From: Temnopleurus reevesii
Taxonomy: Eukaryota; Echinodermata; Echinoidea; Temnopleuroida; Temnopleuridae
Direction: 5' to 3'
Assembly: GCA_036244855.1 (NCBI GenBank)
Contig: BQKZ01008750.1
Location: 5,492-18,445, forward strand
DNA: 12,954 nucleotides
A program made the position numbers and the translations under genes. Below the pieces are notes generated by a model. That model worked only from the letters and a program-made list of their open reading frames with translations, did no database searches and was not told where the DNA came from. Position 1 is the first letter of the stretch; each line of letters starts with the position of its first letter. Shown one piece after another: positions 8,286 through 12,954 of the stretch.

Positions 8286-8444
8286 TATAAAAGCCCCTAG
8301 AAGTACACATGCACCGCCCATTGTGATGCTGTGAGGTCATTCTCGATCATTCCCAGTATCTTCTCTTGCGTCGGACCGACCGAGCGAGCCCGAATGACGT
8401 CAAACCCTGGCTCCCAGTGTGTATCAGATCATGGACTCAATAAA
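8286..8444 (+). promoter_or_regulatory. Compact TATA, CRE and AATAAA motif cluster
   Basis: TATAAAAG (8286-8293) is followed by an initiator-like GGTCATTCT (8335-8343), a run of CpG-containing sequence (8368-8392), a perfect full CRE TGACGTCA (8395-8402) and AATAAA (8439-8444). The block is clearly less AT-rich than its neighbours. The order could mark a core promoter with a downstream CRE, or a very short transcript. The TATA-to-initiator distance (about 50 bp) is longer than the usual 25-30 bp, which argues against a simple promoter. The frame at 8477-8674 downstream has no recognisable product. Confidence 0.25.
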
Positions 8445-9102
8445 GGTGGACTATAGACGGTCTGTATTTCTTTGAAATGATAGACCCACTGTCAGCTTTG
8501 AAAGAAAAAACACTTATTGACGCCGATGTCAGGACTGCAGTAATTTGCAGTATTGCCAACGTCTCTATAGAATCTAGATCTAGCAGAGATTATTTATCCC
8601 TCACCAAGACCATACATTCTATTTATTTTCGATATCAAGTTTCTAATCTATCAGCAGATGTCACTTCAAAGTAATCAAGATCATTGGTAGTCCATTTCTA
8701 TGAAGTCCATGGTCAGATTGATGGCAGGGAGTACTCGGCCTAAAATTTTGGGAGCGTGAAATAAAATCCCACCTGAATAGGGATATATGCCATTAAATGC
8801 AAGGTAGAGAGGATTTTTCCTGAAATGTGTTTTTAGATATTGATAGATGGATGAAGATGGATGGTGGCAGGAAGGGGCGTCCAATCGTCATTTTGATGTA
8901 CTATGTAATCATATACATGCAGCCCATCATAAATCATATTTTCTACTGAACCAAAGAAACTTTTCTATTCTCATTATAATAACAATAATAATTTTGTCTA
9001 ACCTACGTTATCTAAAATCATTTGAAACAAAATATCCTAATTGGCATTCTTTGGTGCACAGAGATGTGACACAGTTTAATATTTCAGGATTTTGTGTTTT
9101 TT
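8445..9102. other. Anonymous non-coding stretch
   Basis: Overlapping frames on both strands (8477-8674 +, 8681-8884 -, 8847-9167 +) give no recognisable domain. The 106-codon frame at 8847 reads straight through the G-run at 9103-9117, where glycine codons come from the homopolymer. I do not call any of these genes. Confidence 0.55.
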
Positions 9103-9117
9103 GGGGGGGAGGGGGGG
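9103..9117 (+). repeat. G7-A-G7 tract
   Basis: Seven G, one A and seven G on the + strand. The tract could form a G-quadruplex using single-base loops. It is likely unstable in length. Confidence 0.85.
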
Positions 9118-9346
9118 TTCCAGGGGCACGGATACATTTATTTTTCTCTTGCCATATCAAAATCTGATGCTAAGTTCATTACTGCCAAATACAAATTGAT
9201 CAAAACGTGTGGTACTAAAAATTCATGTGACACCGATCATGGGCAGTTGACTACATGCAGGCTATATCTTTTCTTTTCAAAGGCAGGAGGGCAGAAGACA
9301 AATATTTGGGGACCAAAGTGAATGCAAGTACTACCCATCGCCTACA

Positions 9347-9362
9347 CCCCCCCAAAAAAAAA
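9347..9362. repeat. C7-A9 homopolymer junction
   Basis: Seven C (9347-9353) run directly into nine A (9354-9362). The same C-then-A arrangement is seen in the C12-A12 junction at 655-678. Confidence 0.85.
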
Positions 9363-9418
9363 CATCTCAACACACGTTGGGTTAAGGCTCACTTTTTAGC
9401 ACAAGCACCTCTTAAATG

Positions 9419-9458
9419 CCAATCCTCACCTGACTAAAATCCAAACTGCTAGGATTGG
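9419..9458. repeat. Hairpin with 8-bp perfect stem
   Basis: CCAATCCT (9419-9426) is the exact reverse complement of AGGATTGG (9451-9458), with a 24-base loop. There is no T-run after it. Its role, if any, is unknown; chance is possible. Confidence 0.4.
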
Positions 9459-9664
9459 TAGACATCTTTTTCACACCCAGGTCAAGACATTTTCCAGTTA
9501 ACCTTACAAAGTTCGGGTTCACTTTCAGAATTTCCACCTCATATAATTTCATTGGGCTTTGGACTGGCTTCCCCCTTGTTCTTCTTTCATATTTTTTCAG
9601 CCAATAATCCTAGAAATTGGGGGAAATGTCTCATAAAGTCTCGGCTTCCTAAACCGAAAGTCCA

Positions 9665-9800
9665 AGGTGCGAAATTAAGATGGGGCGAAAATAATGGGGG
9701 ATTTCAGATGCCAGAATAATGAGCACTTAACTATCTCAACTATGACTCACATTTCGAAAGCTTCTTCACACCAGAAAATTCTTTAAAAGTGTTTTTGACA
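9665..9800 (+). repeat. Direct repeat copy A flanking the foldback element
   Basis: From AGGTGCGAAA (9665) through TATGACTCA (9741-9749) this segment aligns in the same order with 11611-11690: AGGTGCGAAA, AAAATAAT, TTTCAG, AyAATG-ACGA, ACyATsTCA and TATGACTCA. A weaker match continues to about 9800 (AGAAAATTCTTTAAAAGT versus AAAGAATTCTGGAAAAGT at 11714-11731). The copies are old and diverged. Confidence 0.55.
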
Positions 9801-9856
9801 CTTCAGTATACTTCAGTAGACAGGGGTAATGGCTTTGGATGATTTTTAAGATTGGA

Positions 9857-9876
9857 GGGGAGGGGAGGGAGGGGGG
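9857..9876 (+). other. Canonical G-quadruplex motif
   Basis: GGGG-A-GGGG-A-GGG-A-GGGGGG gives four G-runs of three or more, separated by single A loops, within a purine tract starting at 9854. Single-base loops are those expected to form very stable parallel quadruplexes. It lies about 320 bp left of the foldback element. Confidence 0.85.
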
Positions 9877-9904
9877 TTCAGTCAATGGCTTTCGGTTGAT
9901 CCAT

Positions 9905-10045
9905 GTGCTTATAATATTAATGATAATAACGATAGATGTAATTTCTATCACACATATCCACTCTGCTGAGTGCTTAAGGTGCTTTGCATTATTACCTTGG
10001 CTTTAGCACAGCGGCCACCAGCGCACTTAGCATTTCACGGGGGGA
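9905..10045 (+). repeat. Probable fragment of an interspersed repeat
   Basis: An AATAATGATAATAA-like stretch (about 9911-9930) leads into CACATATCCACTCTGCTGAGTG, then GCTTAAGGTGCTTTGCATTATTACC, then GGCTTTAGCACAGCGGCC. The layout resembles short repeats I associate with marine invertebrate genomes, from memory only and without a family name. It is more GC-rich than its surroundings and not coding. G6 runs follow at 10039-10044 and 10067-10072. Confidence 0.35.
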
Positions 10046-10194
10046 TAAATGAGGTCAAAATTTTTAGGGGGGTAATACTCTCCAACCTCCCCGGTTCAAA
10101 TCTATGAGGGGCCATGCTTAAAAGTATCAACTTAAAAAAAAACCAAGCAGACTCAGTCAAAAGAATAGTTAATCAGGATGATGAAGGTAACGCA

Positions 10195-10416
10195 TTAAAG
10201 GAGGACTCCGGACCAAGAATTTCTTGCTCTGATTCAAAGCGCAAAAATCTGACAAACAGATGAAAAAAGGTTTGAACGAAAACGGACAACAAATAAAAAA
10301 GTTATGAATATTTGAAAAATATCTTAAGATTTTCAAAATAGTTATATTTTTGGCCAATTTGTAACTACAGGTCACGTGACATGACGTGTTGATGACGTAG
10401 GTTCGTCACTTCTCTA
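10195..10416 (+). repeat. Left terminal inverted repeat of the foldback element
   Basis: This is the best conserved part of the left arm, 222 bp including the TTAA. It contains a CACGTG E-box-like core within GGTCACGTGACATGACGT (10370-10387) and GATGACGTAGG, both also present in inverted form in the right arm. Single-base differences and small indels from the right arm show that the arms have diverged since insertion or duplication. Confidence 0.85.
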
Positions 10417-11135
10417 GAGTGAGTGTATTATCTCTTTGTTTTTTAATGTTCTGTTTAAATGCCATTGGGCGCAAAAATAGTTCCTTTTCTCAAGGAATTC
10501 ATCTCGTTGAATATATATTCTTGATTATACCTTCTGAAATATTGTTTACGAACAAAAGATAACAAAATTATATAAATGAATATGATTTTAATAAACAATA
10601 TGTTTAATAAGAAATATGTATTTTGTGTTATAATTACGCTTGCACGGAAGCAAACTAATGTTTACTACTGTAAATTATGGTAAAGGAATGCTCTTTGGAT
10701 TTACAATAACCAAAATGATACAAAAAAAGAAAATATGATTTGAAAAACAATAACATACATGATAAATTGTACAAAAACAATATAATATAAAAGAAAATGA
10801 TTATTGACAAATTATTTTTCATATTTATGCAATCAATTTATAGCAACATTGAAATCGATGGAACAAAATACGTCATTAAATTAGTGTTGAAAATATTCAA
10901 ATTCTCTTAATTAGAGCAATTCTTTATATGAATAAATCTTCTCCTTATTTATTGTTTATTAAAATCATATTTATTCCATAATTTATCATTTCATCTTTCA
11001 TATAAAACTTATTTTGAATATATATATTTCTTGAACATAATTGCTTGATATGTGTTGAACATTATCCATCAACAAAATTTTCTCTAAAGATTAAAAAGAC
11101 GGATTAAAAAGCAATGATATATAATAAGCCCATTG

Positions 11136-11357
11136 TAGAGAAGTGACGAACCTACGTCATCACTATTTGATGTCACGTGATGCAAAGTTGCCAATTTGCT
11201 AAAATTATAACTATTTAAATTATTTTTAAAAACCCTTCAAAAATTCATAACTTTCTTATTTATTGTCCGATTTTGCTCAAAATTGTTTTGATATGTTCGT
11301 CTAATTTTTGCGCTTTTAATCAAACCAAGTTATTTTTGGCCTGGAGTAACCGTTTAA
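11136..11357 (-). repeat. Right terminal inverted repeat of the foldback element
   Basis: This is the 222-bp inverted partner of 10195-10416, beginning TAGAGAAGTGACGAACC and ending GGAGTAACCGTTTAA. It keeps the CACGTGA core (11174-11180) and the CCTACGTCATCA block. Equal arm length and matching order support a single element and not two unrelated insertions. Confidence 0.85.
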
Positions 11358-11610
11358 TGAATCGTAGCTAATGACCCATTAAAGAAAAAGACGTTCTGTG
11401 ATGTATGATCAAAACACTTTAATTTATGGTTTGAAAAGGATCATCCTAAATGTGCAGAGGACCCTATGAAATAATATCAAAATTCTAAATGACACCCTAA
11501 TGGATAGAATAAGATTTTTAATTGAACTCCTTATTCATCTTTAAATGTCCATGACACAATTTTGAAAAGTTTCATAGATCATGACAGAACAAACATGCAG
11601 AAATTTTCAG
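11358..11610. other. Anonymous AT-rich flank
   Basis: This is sequence between the right end of the foldback element and direct-repeat copy B. I see no gene, RNA or clear repeat. Confidence 0.5.
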
Positions 11611-11755
11611 AGGTGCGAAAGACATGAAGAAAATAATCTTAGGTTTCAGGGGTCAGGATAACGACCATTTAATATCTCAGGTATGACTCATTCCTTATAA
11701 ATTCTTTATGAGCAAAGAATTCTGGAAAAGTCATCTTTGTTTCTGATGACAGCAA
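11611..11755 (+). repeat. Direct repeat copy B flanking the foldback element
   Basis: This is the same-orientation partner of 9665-9800. The match is clearest from AGGTGCGAAA (11611) to TATGACTCA (11682-11690). It lies 254 bp beyond the right TTAA, whereas copy A lies about 395-445 bp before the left TTAA, so it is not a simple target-site duplication. Confidence 0.55.
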
Positions 11756-12055
11756 GAATCAATTTCTCTCAGATATTAATCCAGGGGCCAGCAGAGATCA
11801 GTTCACACCTGAGTGAAACATGTTACTCTTTCTGTTAAAAAGAATGTCCTCCAAAAAGAGTGAATAATATATATTTTTTTTAAATATCACTCTAATTCTA
11901 TACTTAGATTTCGGGGTTTGTAATTTTTATATCATATTCATTGTTTCATGAGATTTTGCTCCTTGTCTTTCAGAATGTAGGAACACCATTTCTAAAAACC
12001 TAACAAATAAAATGTAAATCAGGTTATTTTTTTCTTTGTTTCTTTAATATTTCAG
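11756..12055. other. Anonymous AT-rich stretch ending in a splice-acceptor-like tract
   Basis: No gene is supportable. The last 30 bases (about 12024-12055) are T-rich with interspersed C and end TTTAATATTTCAG. That is a good-looking polypyrimidine tract and AG for a U2-type 3' splice site on the + strand. Confidence 0.4.
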
Positions 12056-12151
12056 GGGGTGGAACTTTACCAATATGAGAAGAAGCAGACAGCCATTTCA
12101 CATTGCTGCATCATGGGCTCAATAGGGCTCACATTCATTTTTCGACATTGA
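12056..12151 (+). CDS. Weak candidate 3' terminal exon, unrecognised peptide
   Basis: Directly after the acceptor-like TTTCAG (12050-12055), frame 1 stays open for 31 codons to a TGA (12149-12151). The predicted segment starts GVELYQYEKKQ and has a hydrophobic end (IMGSIGLTFIF). The interval is less AT-rich than its neighbours, and AATAAA polyadenylation-type hexamers follow at 12264-12269 and 12299-12304, as a last exon would have. No matching upstream exon or donor can be identified in the window, the peptide belongs to no family I recognise, and a 31-codon frame is common by chance. Treat it as a hypothesis. Confidence 0.15.
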   Translation, partial: GVELYQYEKKQTAISHCCIMGSIGLTFIFRH

Positions 12152-12285
12152 TCATAAAAAACATCGCCTCATAATAACTCAAGAAGGCAGTTGTGAACAC
12201 GTACATGATCATTAATGTTCAGAAGAGTGACAAAGGAAGAAACTGCCAAGCAATTTATATACTAAATAAACAGTGCAAGATATCA

Positions 12286-12480
12286 TACAGTGTGTCTCAA
12301 TAAAAACGTAACACTTTTAAAATGGTTGGCAAATTGAGCATATATAGTTTTATGAAGAAATGTTGATATGTATAGAAAGCTGAAGGATCGACCTTTCTTA
12401 TGAGATGAACAATTGGATAAAAAGAATCATGCTTCGATGAACAGTGTTCACTTAAGTTAGAGGTATGAAAATGTGCATGC
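12286..12480. mobile_element. Possible terminus of a mariner/Tc1-like non-autonomous element
   Basis: TA followed by CAGTGTGTCTCAATAAAAAC (12288-12307) resembles the CAGTGTGTCCCAAAAA-type termini of mariner-like elements, which insert at TA. No inverted partner of this end is visible further right in the window, so only one end, or a truncated copy, would be present. The right boundary is arbitrary and no transposase frame is seen. Confidence 0.3.
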
Positions 12481-12509
12481 GCAGGATTTTCCCTTTCAAT
12501 TTTGGAGAG

Positions 12510-12534
12510 GTAAGCTACTTGTAGCTTAGCTTAC
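12510..12534. repeat. Short hairpin GTAAGCTA/TAGCTTAC
   Basis: GTAAGCTA (12510-12517) is the exact reverse complement of TAGCTTAC (12527-12534), with a 9-base spacer. A nested TAGCTTAGCTTA overlap lets the stem slip. Its function is unknown. Confidence 0.5.
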
Positions 12535-12648
12535 AATAATTCCGATATGAGATATTCAGGATCGATGAAACAACAGGGTCTTTTAAATACCGTGAATACC
12601 ATTCCCTTTTCTCTGATATTTATCAATCCCGAAACATCACCGCCCATT

Positions 12649-12680
12649 CCCCACCCACACACACAAACGCACACACACAC
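12649..12680. repeat. CA-rich microsatellite
   Basis: An imperfect CA tract with CCCACC at its left end and an interrupting AACG. The + strand frame at 12547-12780 reads through it, giving an alternating H/T peptide, and is rejected as a gene. Confidence 0.85.
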
Positions 12681-12954
12681 TTCCACTCCCATCGGGTATA
12701 ACAAAAAAGTCTTTTTAATGTTTAAAGATGTGAATGTTTCTTTTATTTTTTCTTATTTACAACTGCTTTGTTCATCTTGAAATAAGGATCTGACAAAAGT
12801 AATCAGTCCATAGTCCACATGGCTATTTTTTTTCTTGCCTGAATATCACGGCTTTCAAAGTATCGATTGAGTAAGGGTACCGGTAAAATTAAGTCTTTCA
12901 CATTAATGATCGACGTCCACCTTTTCTCTCGATACACGATCTTGCCCATTTCAG
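12681..12954. other. Anonymous stretch ending at an acceptor-like TTTCAG
   Basis: I see no gene or repeat here. The final bases are pyrimidine-rich (ACCTTTTCTCTCG at 12918-12930, then CTTGCCCATTTCAG to the last base). An exon could begin just beyond the window, but this cannot be tested here. Confidence 0.3.

Larger units (their letters stand above)
10195..11357. mobile_element. Full-length quasi-palindromic foldback transposon, TTAA-bounded
   Basis: A TTAA at 10195-10198 and another at 11354-11357 enclose 1,155 bp with no coding capacity. The outer 222 bp on each side (10195-10416 and 11136-11357) are inverted copies. Examples are CTCCGGACC opposite GGCCTGGAG, AAAGCGCAAAAAT opposite ATTTTTGCGCTTTT, GTCACGTGA on both arms, and GATGACGTAGGTTCGTCACT (10391-10410) opposite an exact complement near 11142-11161. 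Complementarity does not stop there: ATATGATTTTAATAAACAAT (10580-10599) is matched exactly in inverted orientation at 10952-10971. The coordinate sum (about 21,551-21,552) is the same for inner and outer pairs, so the whole element mirrors about 10776. The ends (TTAA then AGGAGG) resemble the TTAAAGGRR termini described for T2-type MITEs, a TTAA-specific group; that link is tentative. Internal sequence is very AT-rich. Confidence 0.85.

Noticed and set aside
8847..9167. 106-codon + strand frame
   Set aside because: It crosses the G7AG7 tract, contains a low-complexity isoleucine stretch from an AT-rich patch, and has no known domain.
10081..10115. tRNA-like B-box (GGTTCAAATCT) near 10092
   Set aside because: The T-arm stem does not pair around a 7-base loop, and no A-box or acceptor stem is found at the proper distance. 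The CCCC/GGGG pairing nearby is a simple hairpin.
9665..11690. Direct repeats as LTRs of a retrotransposon
   Set aside because: The copies are short (about 80-140 bp), lack TG..CA ends, a primer-binding site and a polypurine tract at the right places, and no gag/pol remnant lies between them.
12547..12780. 77-codon + strand frame
   Set aside because: Its central part is a translation of the CA microsatellite.

Overview
This is AT-rich, intron- or intergenic-like animal DNA. I find no confident protein-coding gene, tRNA or rRNA in it. The longest open frames are about 110 codons, resemble no protein family I know, and several run through homopolymer tracts or tandem repeats. Long C/G homopolymers, CT and GTAG microsatellites, degraded inverted-repeat transposons, a non-LTR-type (ATTCAA)n tail and 'GGGGCCTGTaaCATAAA'-type termini together suggest a marine invertebrate. 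A sea urchin or other echinoderm is my best guess, from memory of repeat styles only; the window alone cannot settle it.

Layout, left to right. 1-112 is a C17 tract and a polypyrimidine block. 618-1345 is a higher-order repeat made of roughly 90-bp units and C-tract blocks. 1346-2860 is anonymous. 2861-3247 holds a diverged two-copy repeat and a 17-bp minisatellite. 3317-3650 is the best candidate promoter-like block: a TATA motif, then an AP-1 site, a perfect RFX X-box and a Fox site in less AT-rich DNA. 4057-4080 is a CT microsatellite ending in an N. 4150-5387 is a tandem array of a 467-469 bp unit, about 2.6 copies. 6211-6340 is a small MITE-like inverted-repeat element. 7190-7425 is a CpG-richer block with a 15-bp palindrome. 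7626 to about 7910 looks like the antisense tail of a non-LTR retrotransposon. 8286-8444 carries TATA, CRE and AATAAA motifs in a short space. 9103-10072 is rich in G-runs and includes a canonical G-quadruplex motif.

The most striking object is at 10195-11357. It is a 1,163-bp element bounded by TTAA on both sides, and its two halves are inverted copies of each other about an axis near 10776, so it is a full-length quasi-palindrome (foldback element). A diverged direct repeat lies on either side of it, at 9665-9749 and 11611-11690. Further right are a weak candidate 3' terminal exon (12056-12151), a mariner-like terminus (from 12286) and a CA-rich tract. The window stops exactly on a TTTCAG that would serve as a splice acceptor.

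No set of genes here works together. The biology visible is repeat turnover (tandem expansion, MITE and foldback insertion) plus a few possible regulatory sites. I saw no convincing new gene system; the foldback element and the 468-bp array are the items most worth following up.
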